From NCBI RefSeq assembly GCF_014650435.1, contig NZ_BMUY01000008.1, forward strand, positions 318,285 through 382,284: DNA of 64,000 nt. The letters run 5' to 3'. The notes beneath the pieces are model-generated. The model made no database searches and was not told the DNA's origin. It worked only from the letters and a program-made list of their open reading frames with translations. The translations under genes were made by a program, and so were the position numbers. This stretch comes from Streptomyces tendae (GTDB lineage: Bacteria > Actinomycetota > Actinomycetes > Streptomycetales > Streptomycetaceae). This document shows positions 48,149 to 56,865 of the stretch, one piece after another; position 1 is the first letter of the stretch; every line of letters starts with the position of its first letter.

Positions 48149-48769
48149 GTGCCGGACAACGTGCTGCGCGTGGGAATCGGCGGACCCGTCGGATCGGGCA
48201 AGACCGCCCTCATCGAGGCCCTCGTGCCGATCCTGATCGAACGGGGCCACCGGCCCGCCGTGATCGCCAACGACATCTACACCCAGGAGGACGCCCAGCA
48301 CATCCGCCGCACGCTCGACGGGGTGCTGGAGGGCGACCGCGTGGTGGGCGTGGAGACGGGCGCCTGCCCGCACACCGCCGTGCGCGACGACCCGACGATG
48401 AACCTGGCGGCGGGCGCCGAGATGCTGGAACGCTTCCCCGACACCGACGTCCTGTTCTTCGAGAGCGGCGGCGACAACCTGACCCTCACTTTCAGCCCGG
48501 CCCTGGTCGACGTGTTCGTCTTCGTCCTGGACACCGCCGAGGGCGAGAAGATGCCGCGCAAGCGGGGACCGGGCATCACCGACTCCGACCTGCTCGTCAT
48601 CAACAAGATCGACATCGCCCAGTACGTGCGGACCGACCTCGGCGTCATGGAGTCCGACGCCCACACGGTGCGCGGTGCGGGGCCGGTGGTGCTCACCGAC
48701 TGCCTCACCGGGAAGGGCGTCGACGAGGTCCTCGCCTTCCTCGAGTCCCGGCGCGAGGTCCTGATCTGA
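48149..48769 (+). CDS. ureG: Urease accessory GTPase UreG
   Basis: 206 residues. P-loop GGPVGSGKTAL (about 11-21), the nickel-binding C73-P-H75 in ETGACPHTAVRDD, ESGGDNLTLTFSP, and guanine-specificity motif NKIDIA. UreG dimerises on GTP and nickel to deliver the metal. The upstream spacer holds GAAGAGGAAG before GTG 48149. Without a UreE in the cluster, its nickel donor must be another protein, possibly the His-tailed CbiX-like protein. Confidence 0.97.
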   Translation: MPDNVLRVGIGGPVGSGKTALIEALVPILIERGHRPAVIANDIYTQEDAQHIRRTLDGVLEGDRVVGVETGACPHTAVRDDPTMNLAAGAEMLERFPDTDVLFFESGGDNLTLTFSPALVDVFVFVLDTAEGEKMPRKRGPGITDSDLLVINKIDIAQYVRTDLGVMESDAHTVRGAGPVVLTDCLTGKGVDEVLAFLESRREVLI

Positions 48770-48770
48770 C

Positions 48771-49712
48771 ATGCGGGCCGTCCGCGACCGGCTCGCGCCG
48801 GAGTACTACGAGCCCAGCCGTCTCCCCCCGGAGCTGTCGGCGATCTCCGCCGTGCCCGAGACCCTGGGGCCGGGCTCGCCCGCCAAGGTCGGCATCCTCG
48901 ACCTCGGCTTCGCCCGCCGTGGCGAGCGCACCGAGCTGGTGGAGCGGTACCAGAAGACGCCGCTGGAGATCATGCGCCCGCTCTACGTCGATCCGGCGCT
49001 GCCCGGCATGGCGTTCACCTATGTGATGGCCACGGGCGGCGGCATCGCCCAGGCGGACCGCTACCGCCAGGACCTGCGGTGCGGTCCAAGGACCCAGGCG
49101 CTGTTCACGACCCAGGCGGCCACGAAGGTCTACCGGATGGAGCAGGACTACGCCACGCAGCTGGTCCGGCTGAGTGCCGCCGAGGGCGCGTACGTCGAGT
49201 ACCTGCCCGATCCGCTCATCCCCTTCGCGGGCGCGCGTTTCCACCAGAACGTCGTGCTCACCGTCGACCCGGACGCCACGGTCGTCTACGGAGAGACCGT
49301 CACCGCGGGACGGATCGCGCGCGGTGAGCGGCACGCCTACACCGTCCTCGGCAGCGACCTGGAGATCAGCAGGCCCGATGGCACCCTGCTGGCGGTGGAC
49401 ACGCTGCGGCTCGCCCCGGGGCGGTGCGGCGGGGTGGAAGGGCCAGGCGTGTTCGGCGGACACGACCACGTCGCCTCCCTGTTCGTGGTGAGCGGTCGGC
49501 GCCCCGCCGCGGAGATCGCCGACGCCCTGCACGCGTCCCTGGAGGGGTGTGAGGTCCTGCACGGGGCGAGTGTGCTTCCGGACGACTGCGGGGCCTGGGT
49601 ACGCATCCTCGGCCACGAGGAGCCCCGGGTCACCGAGGCCGTCCGGGCAGCGTGGGACGCCGTACGCCGGCTGCTCACCGGCCATCCCGCTCCCGATCTG
49701 CGCAAACCGTAG
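48771..49712 (+). CDS. ureD: Urease accessory protein UreD/UreH
   Basis: 313 residues. Its core matches UreD (GMAFTYVMATGGGIAQADRYR, LFTTQAATKVYRMEQDYATQ, LIPFAGARFHQNVVLTVD, SDLEISRPDG), with an N-terminal region longer than E. coli/Klebsiella forms. UreD is the scaffold binding apo-urease and UreF and carries the nickel tunnel. ATG 48771 begins one base after the ureG stop. Last maturation gene before amt. Confidence 0.93.
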   Translation: MRAVRDRLAPEYYEPSRLPPELSAISAVPETLGPGSPAKVGILDLGFARRGERTELVERYQKTPLEIMRPLYVDPALPGMAFTYVMATGGGIAQADRYRQDLRCGPRTQALFTTQAATKVYRMEQDYATQLVRLSAAEGAYVEYLPDPLIPFAGARFHQNVVLTVDPDATVVYGETVTAGRIARGERHAYTVLGSDLEISRPDGTLLAVDTLRLAPGRCGGVEGPGVFGGHDHVASLFVVSGRRPAAEIADALHASLEGCEVLHGASVLPDDCGAWVRILGHEEPRVTEAVRAAWDAVRRLLTGHPAPDLRKP

Positions 49713-49743
49713 CCCGCCCCGCCCCGCCCCCAGGAGACCCGCC

Positions 49744-51093
49744 GTGATCACCGCGCTCGCCCCCATGCCGCCCGCCTACGACTCCGGCGACACCGCCTGG
49801 ATGCTGGCCGCGGCTGCCATGGTGCTGCTGATGACCCCCGCTCTCGCGTTCTTCTACGGCGGCATGGTCCGTACCAAGCACATCCTGGTCATGCTCAAGA
49901 TGAGCTTCGCCTCGCTCTGTTTCGTCACCATCCTCTGGTTCATGGTGGGTTACTCGCTCGCCTTCGGCCCGGACGTCGGCGGCGTCGGCCTCATCGGCAA
50001 CCTCGACCACGCCTTCCTGCGCGGCATCGAGCCGAACACCCTGACCGGGTCCATCCCGACCTATGTGTACGCCACCTTCCAGATGGGCTTCGCCATCGTC
50101 ACGGTGGCGCTGATCAGCGGGTCGATCGCCGGCCGGGCCTCGATGCGCGGCTGGCTGGTCTTCTCGGCGCTGTGGCTGCTGATCGTGTACGTGCCGATCG
50201 CGCACTGGGTCTTCGACACGGACAACGGCTGGATCACCAAGCACCTGGGCGCGCTCGACTTCGCCGGGGGCCTGCCGGTGGAGCTGAACTCGGGCATCGC
50301 CGGGCTGGCCGCCGCGCTGGTCATCAGGGGACCGGCGGACTTCCGGCGGAAGGAGCCGACACCCAACAACATCCCCCTGGTCATGATCGGTGTCGCGCTG
50401 CTCTGGTTCGGCTGGCTGGCCTTCAACGCGGGGTCGGCCGTCCGCGACACCGGCACGGCCGCCACGGCCTTCATCAACACCCAGCTCGGCGCGGCCGGCG
50501 CGATGGTCACCTGGCCGCTGGTGGAGTACTGGCGCACCCGGAAGGTCACCATGATGGGCGTCGGCTCGGCGGCCGTGGCCGGCATGGTGGCCATCACCCC
50601 CGCCTGCGGGGAGATCGACCCCGTCGGCGCGCTGATCACCGGACTCGTCGCGGGGTTCGTCTGCGCGTTCGCCGTCACCCTGAAGTACCGGCTGGACGTC
50701 GACGACACCTTGGACGTGGTCGGCGTGCACGGCGCGGGCGGCCACGTCGGACTGCTCATGGTCGGCTTCTTCGCCACCTCCACGGTCAGCGGCAAGGAAG
50801 GTGTCTTCTACGGCGGCGGCGGCTCCCTGCTCTGGAAGCAGATCGTCGCGATCCTCGCCGTGGCCGCCTTCTCCTTCGTCCTGACCTGGCTCATCGCCAA
50901 GGTGGTGGATGTCGTCGTCGGCTTCGCCGACAAGGAGTCGTACGCCGCCGTACCAGGGCAGGACGAGGAGCGCGCCTACGACTTCCGCACCGCCGAGCGG
51001 CTGGACGCCCTCGAGGGCGTCGGCCGTGGCGGTCCCGACCGGGAGACGCTGGCCGAGGTCCGGCGACTGCTGCGGGAAAACCGGGAGGGCTGA
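49744..51093 (+). CDS. amt: Ammonium transporter Amt
   Basis: 449 residues with eleven helices. It starts DSGDTAWMLAAAAMVLLMTP, with the twin-His pore: PIAHWVF and VVGVHGAGGHVGLL, and GLAAALVIRG in between. A C-terminal cytosolic tail of about 50 residues is acidic. GTG 49744 has AGGAG at 49732-49736. In-frame upstream sequence overlaps ureD and is not coding. Placed after the urease genes, it probably retrieves or exports ammonium. No glnK lies adjacent, unlike the main amtB-glnK operon. Confidence 0.95.
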   Translation: MITALAPMPPAYDSGDTAWMLAAAAMVLLMTPALAFFYGGMVRTKHILVMLKMSFASLCFVTILWFMVGYSLAFGPDVGGVGLIGNLDHAFLRGIEPNTLTGSIPTYVYATFQMGFAIVTVALISGSIAGRASMRGWLVFSALWLLIVYVPIAHWVFDTDNGWITKHLGALDFAGGLPVELNSGIAGLAAALVIRGPADFRRKEPTPNNIPLVMIGVALLWFGWLAFNAGSAVRDTGTAATAFINTQLGAAGAMVTWPLVEYWRTRKVTMMGVGSAAVAGMVAITPACGEIDPVGALITGLVAGFVCAFAVTLKYRLDVDDTLDVVGVHGAGGHVGLLMVGFFATSTVSGKEGVFYGGGGSLLWKQIVAILAVAAFSFVLTWLIAKVVDVVVGFADKESYAAVPGQDEERAYDFRTAERLDALEGVGRGGPDRETLAEVRRLLRENREG

Positions 51094-51097
51094 GGCG

Positions 51098-51117
51098 GGC
51101 TCCCGGGGGAGGGAGCC
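51098..51117 (+). terminator. Hairpin after amt
   Basis: GGCTCCC/GGGAGCC (51098-51104 with 51111-51117) with a 6-base loop lies five bases past the amt stop. No T-run, so modest support. Confidence 0.45.
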
Positions 51118-51225
51118 GGGCGACGGGAGGGAGGGCTTCGTGAGGATGTCCGGTTCGCCCGTTGACAGTGGTGCGCGGTGAGGCCGAAACTCGGCGCAGA
51201 CAAGGGTGAAGAAAATTTCACCATG

Positions 51226-51243
51226 CGAACATCTGCGTGTTCG
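51226..51243. promoter_or_regulatory. CGAACA inverted repeat upstream of pobA
   Basis: CGAACA-TCTGCG-TGTTCG (51226-51243) is a perfect 6-6-6 inverted repeat 35 bases before the pobA start. It follows an AT-rich GAAAATTTC. Position and symmetry fit an operator for a PobR/IclR-type regulator, but no such gene lies nearby. Confidence 0.55.
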
Positions 51244-51278
51244 AGCAAGGCAACGACGCCGATCGAAGGGAACGACCG

Positions 51279-52457
51279 ATGCGCACCACCGTCGGCATCA
51301 TCGGGGCAGGCCCCGCCGGGCTCCTGCTCGCCCGGCTGCTGCACAACGCCGGGATCGACTCGGTCGTCCTGGAGAGCCGCGACCGCGCCTACGTCGAGCG
51401 CAGGCAGCGCGCCGGGATCCTGGAGCAGGGCACGGTGGACGTCCTGCGCGAGGCCGGGGCCGGCGAGCGGATGGACCGCGAGGGGCTGCGCCACGACGGC
51501 ATCGAGCTGCGGTTCGCCCGGCGCCGCCACCGCGTCGACTTCCCCGCGCTCACCGGCGGCAGGTCCGTCATGGTCTACGCGCAGACCGAGGTCTGCAAGG
51601 ACCTCATCGCCCTCCAGCTCAAGGAGGGCGGCCCGCTGCTGTTCGAGACCGAGGCGCTGGCGGTGGAGGGAGTGGAGACGGACCGGCCGCGCGTCCGCTT
51701 CCGCCGCGGCGGCGCGGAGGGCGCCGAGGACGTGCTGGAGTGCGACTACGTCGTCGGCTGCGACGGCTTCTGGGGCGTGGCCCGGGCGGCCGTCCCGGAC
51801 GGGCGCACCTTCGAACGGACGTACCCCTTCGGCTGGCTCGGCATCCTCGCCGACGTCGCCCCCTCGCACGACGAGCTGGTCTACGCCCGCCACGACCGCG
51901 GCTTCGCCCTGCTGTCCATGCGCTCCCCGTCCGTCTCCCGCCTCTACCTCCAGGTCCCCGCCGACACGGACGCCGACAGCTGGAGCGACGAGCGGATCTG
52001 GGACGAGCTGGAGCGCCGCTTCGAGACGGACGACGACTGGAGCCTGCGGCGCGGCCCCATCACCCAGAAGTCGGTCACCCCGATGCGGTCCTACGTCCAC
52101 GAGCCCATGCGGCACGGCCGGCTCTTCCTGGCCGGGGACGCCGCGCACATCGTGCCGCCGACCGGTGCCAAGGGGCTCAACCTCGCCGTCGGGGACGTCG
52201 TCACCTTCGCCCGCGCGCTGACCCACCGCACGGCCACCGGCTCCGACGACCTCCTCGACGCCTACTCCGCGACCTGTCTGCGCCGCGTCTGGCAGGCCGA
52301 GCGCTTCTCGTACGACATGACGACGCTGCTGCACACCGCCCCGGGCGCCACGCCCTTCGAGGACCGGCTCCAGCTGGCCCGCCTCGACCGGATCACGTCC
52401 TCCCGCGCCGCCGAGACCGACCTCGCCGAGGCCTACACCGGGTTCCCGATCGGGTGA
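51279..52457 (+). CDS. pobA: 4-hydroxybenzoate 3-monooxygenase
   Basis: 392 residues of a class A flavoprotein. FAD-binding GAGPAGLLLARLL is at residues 9-21. It has the PobA-type QRAGILEQGTVDVLREAG segment, the DG motif VVGCDGFWGVAR, and the second FAD motif LFLAGDAAHIVPPTGAKGLN. It converts 4-hydroxybenzoate to protocatechuate, feeding the beta-ketoadipate pathway. ATG 51279 has GAAGGGA upstream. It stands alone, apart from its likely pca partners, under a perfect inverted repeat that may be its operator. Confidence 0.95.
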   Translation: MRTTVGIIGAGPAGLLLARLLHNAGIDSVVLESRDRAYVERRQRAGILEQGTVDVLREAGAGERMDREGLRHDGIELRFARRRHRVDFPALTGGRSVMVYAQTEVCKDLIALQLKEGGPLLFETEALAVEGVETDRPRVRFRRGGAEGAEDVLECDYVVGCDGFWGVARAAVPDGRTFERTYPFGWLGILADVAPSHDELVYARHDRGFALLSMRSPSVSRLYLQVPADTDADSWSDERIWDELERRFETDDDWSLRRGPITQKSVTPMRSYVHEPMRHGRLFLAGDAAHIVPPTGAKGLNLAVGDVVTFARALTHRTATGSDDLLDAYSATCLRRVWQAERFSYDMTTLLHTAPGATPFEDRLQLARLDRITSSRAAETDLAEAYTGFPIG

Positions 52458-52624
52458 GCGGCGCCCGCACGCGGGGCGGCCCCGGCCGTGAGGGGAATCA
52501 CTGATCGGCGTAGCGTGTTGAGCCGCAAGTCGAGGGAAAGATCCTCCCCAAGCAGTAGGGTCATTCCTTTGCCGTTCTATTACTCTTGAGCCAAGGCTGC
52601 GCCGTGTGGCCATGGAGGAGTGAA

Positions 52625-53548
52625 ATGAGGAGCAGAAACCCGGTCTTCTCGCGACGGGGGTTCAGCCGCGACAACGGCTACGCGGGCTTCAACGCCGCGC
52701 CGCAGGCCGGGGGACCCGCCGTCGCCACGCAGGCCAACCCGTACGCGCAGGGCACCCAGGGCAACCCGTACGCCCAGCAGCCCGCCGGCAACCCGTACGC
52801 GCAGAACCCGTACGCCCAGCCGGACCAGCAGTTCGGCGCGCCGCCGCAGGCGCCCGCCACCACCGGCCGGATGACGATGGACGACGTCGTCATCCGTACC
52901 GGCAGCACGCTCGGCGTGCTCGTGGTGACGGCCGCGCTCGCGTGGGCGCTGCTGCCAGTGGACGACGCCAACATCAGCCGCTCGTACGGCATCGGTATCG
53001 GTGCCGCGCTGATCGGCATGGTCCTGGCGCTCGTGCAGTCCTTCAAGCGCAAGCCCACCCCGGCGCTGATCCTGTCCTACGCGGCGTTCGAGGGTGTCTT
53101 CCTCGGCGTCGTCTCCAGCGTCGTCGACAACCGCATCGCGGACGGCGCGGCCATGCAGGCCGTGATCGGCACGATGGCGGTCTTCGCCGGTGTGCTGATC
53201 GCCTACAAGGCGGGCTGGATCCGCGTCAACCGACGCTTCTACGGCTTCGTGATGGCGGCCGCGCTCGGCTTCGTCTTCCTGATGATGGTGAACCTGCTGT
53301 TCGCCGTCTTCGGCGGCGGTGACGGCCTCGGCTTCCGCAGCGGTGCGCTCGGTGTCGTCTTCGGCATCGTCGGCATCATCCTCGGTGCCTGCTTCCTCGC
53401 CCTCGACTTCAAGCAGGTCGAGGACGGGCTGGCCTACGGCGCCCCGCGCGAGGAGGCATGGTTCGCCGCCTTCGGCCTCACGCTGACGCTGGTCTGGATC
53501 TACCTGGAGTTCCTGCGCCTGATCGCGATCTTGAACAGCAACGACTAG
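52625..53548 (+). CDS. BAX inhibitor-1/YccA-like membrane protein
   Basis: 307 residues. The cytoplasmic N-terminus has five NPYAQ-type repeats (residues about 37-65) ahead of seven transmembrane helices. The last helices contain ACFLALDFKQVEDGLAYGAP and the terminal acidic ILNSND, as in the Bax-inhibitor-1 superfamily. Roles proposed for the family include calcium/proton leak and stress protection. ATG 52625 follows GGAGGAG. Monocistronic with a strong terminator. Confidence 0.92.
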   Translation: MRSRNPVFSRRGFSRDNGYAGFNAAPQAGGPAVATQANPYAQGTQGNPYAQQPAGNPYAQNPYAQPDQQFGAPPQAPATTGRMTMDDVVIRTGSTLGVLVVTAALAWALLPVDDANISRSYGIGIGAALIGMVLALVQSFKRKPTPALILSYAAFEGVFLGVVSSVVDNRIADGAAMQAVIGTMAVFAGVLIAYKAGWIRVNRRFYGFVMAAALGFVFLMMVNLLFAVFGGGDGLGFRSGALGVVFGIVGIILGACFLALDFKQVEDGLAYGAPREEAWFAAFGLTLTLVWIYLEFLRLIAILNSND

Positions 53549-53564
53549 TAGCACCCAGCAGAGG

Positions 53565-53594
53565 AAGGGCCCCGGGCTTCGTGCCCGGGGCCCT
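53565..53594. terminator. Bidirectional terminator after the BAX-inhibitor gene
   Basis: Perfect 13-bp arms (53565-53577 with 53582-53594) around a 4-base loop, between convergent stops at 53548 and 53622. Confidence 0.85.
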
Positions 53595-53621
53595 TCGTCG
53601 TCGTGGGGTCGGCGCGCCCGC

Positions 53622-53852
53622 TCACAGCAGGTTGCGCGCGGCCCTTCTCAGGTCGTACTCGTGGACGATCGCCTTCGCGTGGCCGTACGCGAGGTTGTGT
53701 TCGTGGCGGAGCCAGCTGACCTTCTCCTCGAAGCGGAAGAGGGCGGGGCCGTCCTCGACGGCGCGCAGCCAGTCGGAGATCTCACGGCCGGTGCACTGGG
53801 GGATACGGGCGAGCAGGTTGCGATGGGTCTCCTCGGAGAAGACTTGGGACAT
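53622..53852 (-). CDS. DUF4287-type small protein
   Basis: 76 residues. RIPQCTGREISDWLRAVEDGP, EEKVSWLRHEHNLAYGHAKAIVHEYDLRRA matches the DUF4287 pattern (a Gly-rich turn, WL, then GHAxAIV). Function unknown; related domains occur alone or beside DNA-binding-like modules. GGAGG precedes ATG 53852. Single gene between a shared terminator and a divergent hypothetical gene. Confidence 0.85.
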   Translation of the reverse strand: MSQVFSEETHRNLLARIPQCTGREISDWLRAVEDGPALFRFEEKVSWLRHEHNLAYGHAKAIVHEYDLRRAARNLL

Positions 53853-53955
53853 CGGCGCCTCCGGGCGAAAGGGGATGTAAGCCGGTCCTTCAGGTCACCG
53901 TGCCTGAGCGTTCGCCCGTTGGCAACAGTCCCGGACGGCCGCGTACGCTCGCGCC

Positions 53956-54267
53956 GTGGTTGATACGACGCCTTTGACCCGTGCCGTGGACGACTTCGCC
54001 GACCGGCTGCGGGCCGCCCCGCAGAGCAGGCTGCAACGCGGCGCCGCCGCCGAGGCGCTGGAGCTGGCCAGGGAGTTGGCCCGGCGGGCCCAGCTCGTGG
54101 AGGAGCCCGGGGCCGAGCCGCGGCAGATGCCGGACGCGGGCATGTTCGCCGCCGCCGACCAGATCGCCGTCGCCGCACACGACTTGGCCCTCGTACTGGA
54201 GGACGAGGGCCAGGTGGAAGAAGCGGCGGCGCTGGTGGAGGAGGCCCGCAAACGGGCCGGGGTCTGA
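53956..54267 (+). CDS. Small helical hypothetical protein
   Basis: 103 residues, acidic and Ala/Glu/Leu-rich, predicted almost wholly helical (ALELARELARRAQLVEE and LALVLEDEGQVEEAAALVEE). GTG 53956 is the start. No known domain recognised. It is divergent from the DUF4287 gene and convergent with the exported-type protein at 54318; the stops lie 50 bases apart with GACGTGACCGGTGTGAC-type repeats between them. Confidence 0.7.
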   Translation: MVDTTPLTRAVDDFADRLRAAPQSRLQRGAAAEALELARELARRAQLVEEPGAEPRQMPDAGMFAAADQIAVAAHDLALVLEDEGQVEEAAALVEEARKRAGV

Positions 54268-54317
54268 CGCGACGGGCGTGACTGACGCGACCGGCGTGTC
54301 TGACGTGACCGGTGTGA

Positions 54318-55127
54318 CTACAGGGACGCGATGACGCGGTCCGCCAGGATGTAGACGTTCTCCTCGCCGCAGGCGAAGGTCAGCGTGTAGGCGCCGGAGA
54401 TGCCGGAGCCGCCGAGGAGGTACGGCGTCTGGCCGTCGCCCAGCGCGGCGGCCAGGCGCTCCGCGGTCTCGCGGTGCCCCGGGGTCATGCACAGGGTGGT
54501 GCCGTCGGCGAAGACGTACACGTCGAGGGTGCCCAGCGGACCCGGCCGGACGTCCGCCAGCGCGACGCTCGACCCGGCCAGCTCCTCCAGGGTCGCCACC
54601 GTGCGATCGTGGTCGTTGACGGCCGGGGACGGGTTCGGCACGAAGTCCGGGTGCGACGGGTGCCGGCGGCGGGCGGCGGCCAGCTCGGCGGACTCCCCGG
54701 CACCGGTGTGGCCCGCGTCCTGCGCGGACGGTTCGTCGGTGTCCGCGAGCGGCTCGGTCACGGGTTCCAGGCCCACCAGGTCCGCCTGGCGGGGCAGGAA
54801 GAGCTCACTGTCGGAGAGACCGAGCAGCAGGGGTGCGTCGGAGGCGTCCCGGGTCTCCTGGGCGGCCCAGAAGGCCCGCGCCTCGGCGAGTTCCCGCTCG
54901 CGCTCCTCGGCGAGCGCCTCCGCGACGGCGGCGCGTATCTCCTCGGCATCGGCGGTGGTGCGGGCAGCGGGCACCCGGCCCCGCGTGGCGGTGGCCCGGC
55001 TCTCGGCCAGCTCGGTGCGCAAGGCGGTCACCTGCCGGCGCAGCACCAGGATGCTGCGCAGGACGGCGACGCCCACGGCGCCGGTGGCGGCCGTGGTGAG
55101 CAGCAGGGCGATCGGCATGGCGCTCAC
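54318..55127 (-). CDS. Membrane-anchored hypothetical protein
   Basis: 269 residues. An N-terminal anchor helix (PIALLLTTAATGAVGVAVL) is followed by a coiled coil rich in Glu/Arg/Ala (to about residue 95), a disordered Pro/Asp/Glu stretch, and a C-terminal globular segment (DVYVFADGTTLCMTPGHRET, AYTLTFACGEENVYILADRVIASL). Family not recognised. GTG 55127 has GGGAG eight bases upstream, and an ATG three codons later is possible. The C-terminal domain has two Cys. Confidence 0.78.
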   Translation of the reverse strand: MSAMPIALLLTTAATGAVGVAVLRSILVLRRQVTALRTELAESRATATRGRVPAARTTADAEEIRAAVAEALAEERERELAEARAFWAAQETRDASDAPLLLGLSDSELFLPRQADLVGLEPVTEPLADTDEPSAQDAGHTGAGESAELAAARRRHPSHPDFVPNPSPAVNDHDRTVATLEELAGSSVALADVRPGPLGTLDVYVFADGTTLCMTPGHRETAERLAAALGDGQTPYLLGGSGISGAYTLTFACGEENVYILADRVIASL

Positions 55128-55316
55128 TGACGTACTCCCGGTTCAAAGTCGACCCCCGACTTCCTACATCAGCTTGAAGGGAGGACTAACCGTCTGTCAG
55201 TGCGTAACGTCACGAAACGGACAGGACTTTGGGCCCGGACGGTGCGGGTGGGACTGGTCTGACCTGCGTAAATCCAGGGGGCGAGAGAGGTAGGTCACAT
55301 CCTGGGGGAGTTTGGG

Positions 55317-55362
55317 TCACAAAACGGCCCAGAACCCTGCGGTGAACAGGGTCCCGGGCCGT
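55317..55362 (-). terminator. Terminator of the thiolase gene
   Basis: On the minus strand, ACGGCCC/GGGCCGT and ACCCTG/CAGGGT stems with a small internal mismatch (55324-55362) are followed by TTTTG. It lies about 70 bases past the thiolase stop. Confidence 0.8.
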
Positions 55363-55432
55363 CTCGTCACGCTGGGTCCGCCGGGCGCTACTGACGGTCC
55401 CTCAGTGCCCTCGGTGGCGGCCGTGGCGGGGG

Positions 55433-56653
55433 TCAGCTCAGGCGCTCGATGACCATCGCCATGCCCTGGCCGCCGCCGACGCACATGGTCTCCAGGCCGA
55501 ACTGTTTGTCGTGCGTCTGGAGGGAGTTGATCAGCGTGCCGGTGATGCGGGCGCCGGTCATGCCGAAGGGGTGGCCGACGGCGATGGCGCCACCGTTGAC
55601 GTTCAGCTTCTCCAGCGGGATGCCGAGCTCGCGGTAGGAGGGGATGACCTGCGCGGCGAACGCCTCGTTGATCTCGACCAGGTCGATGTCGCCGACGGTC
55701 AGCCCGGCACGGGACAGTGCCTGCTTGCTGGCCTCGACCGGGCCGAGGCCCATGATCTCGGGGGAGAGGCCGGAGACGCCGGTGGAGACGATGCGGGCGA
55801 GCGGGGTCAGGCCCAGCTCGCGGGCCTTGGTGTCGCTCATGATCACCAGGGCGGCGGCGCCGTCGTTGAGCGGGCAGCAGTTGCCGGCGGTGACCAGGCC
55901 GTCGGGGCGGAAGACGGGCTTGAGGCCCGCCACGCCCTCCAGGGTGACACCGGCGCGGGGGCCGTCGTCCTTCGAGACGACCGTGCCGTCGGGCAGCGTG
56001 ACCGGGGTGATCTCGCGCTCCCAGAAGCCGTTCTTGATGGCTTCCTCGGCGAGGTTCTGCGACCGGACGCCGAACTCGTCCATGTCCTGGCGGGTGATGC
56101 CCTTGGCGCGGGCGAGGTTCTCGGCGGTCTGGCCCATCGCGATGTACGGGTCGGGGACGAGACCGTCCTCGCGCGGGTCGTGCCAGGTGGTGCCCTCCTG
56201 CTGGGCGACCTCGGCGGTACGGGCCTCGGCCTCGGCGAACAGCGGGTTCCGGGTGTCCGGCAGGCTGTCGGAGTTGCCCTTGGCGAACCGGGAGACCATC
56301 TCGACGCCGGCCGAGATGAAGACGTCGCCCTCGCCGGCCTTGATGGCGTGCAGGGCCATCCGGGAGGTCTGCAGGGACGAGGAGCAGTACCGGGTGATCG
56401 TGCAGCCCGGCAGGTGGTCCATGCCCATCTCGACGGCGACGATCCGGCCGAGGTTGTTGCCCTGCTCGCCGCCGGGCAGGCCGCAGCCGAGCATCAGGTC
56501 GTCGATGTCCCTCGGGTCCAGCTCGGGGACCTTGGCGAGGGCCGCCTGGATGATCGTGGCGGCCAGGTCGTCGGGGCGCAGCTCCTTCAGGGAGCCCTTG
56601 AAGGCCCGGCCGATGGGGGAACGGGCGGCAGAGACGATCACGGCTTCGGGCAT
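55433..56653 (-). CDS. Acetyl-CoA acetyltransferase (thiolase)
   Basis: 406 residues. The nucleophile C90 is in TITRYCSSSLQTS, the catalytic His is in GGAIAVGHPFGMTG and the second Cys in MCVGGGQGMAMV, so all three thiolase residues are present. It makes or cleaves acetoacetyl-CoA or 3-ketoacyl-CoA, in beta-oxidation or precursor supply. ATG 56653 suits the GGAG spacing better than the GTG one codon earlier. A palindromic AAGCGCTT site lies about 110 bases upstream. Single gene. Confidence 0.95.
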   Translation of the reverse strand: MPEAVIVSAARSPIGRAFKGSLKELRPDDLAATIIQAALAKVPELDPRDIDDLMLGCGLPGGEQGNNLGRIVAVEMGMDHLPGCTITRYCSSSLQTSRMALHAIKAGEGDVFISAGVEMVSRFAKGNSDSLPDTRNPLFAEAEARTAEVAQQEGTTWHDPREDGLVPDPYIAMGQTAENLARAKGITRQDMDEFGVRSQNLAEEAIKNGFWEREITPVTLPDGTVVSKDDGPRAGVTLEGVAGLKPVFRPDGLVTAGNCCPLNDGAAALVIMSDTKARELGLTPLARIVSTGVSGLSPEIMGLGPVEASKQALSRAGLTVGDIDLVEINEAFAAQVIPSYRELGIPLEKLNVNGGAIAVGHPFGMTGARITGTLINSLQTHDKQFGLETMCVGGGQGMAMVIERLS

Positions 56654-56761
56654 CACGGCTCCAGTGGCGAGACGGTACGGGGCGGGCGGGGCTGGTTGGG
56701 AAGTTACCCGGCCGTATGGCCCGGGTCACGCCTGCGGAGGTGTGACATGGACCGCAACTGT

Positions 56762-56777
56762 CTAAGCGCTTGCTTGG
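56762..56777 (-). promoter_or_regulatory. AAGCAAGCGCTT-type palindrome upstream of the thiolase
   Basis: CTAAGCGCTTGCTTGG at 56762-56777 contains the perfect palindrome AAGCGCTT and an overlapping AAGC/GCTT arrangement. Such cores are typical of TetR-family operators of acyl-CoA metabolism genes. It sits in the thiolase promoter region. Confidence 0.5.
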
Positions 56778-56865
56778 CGCCCCCCGCCCCCTAGCTGTGG
56801 GCAGTCGTGCCGCAGGGCGGCACGGGTGGGCGCAGCGGCATCCGGCAAGCGCCGGTCAGGCGCCT

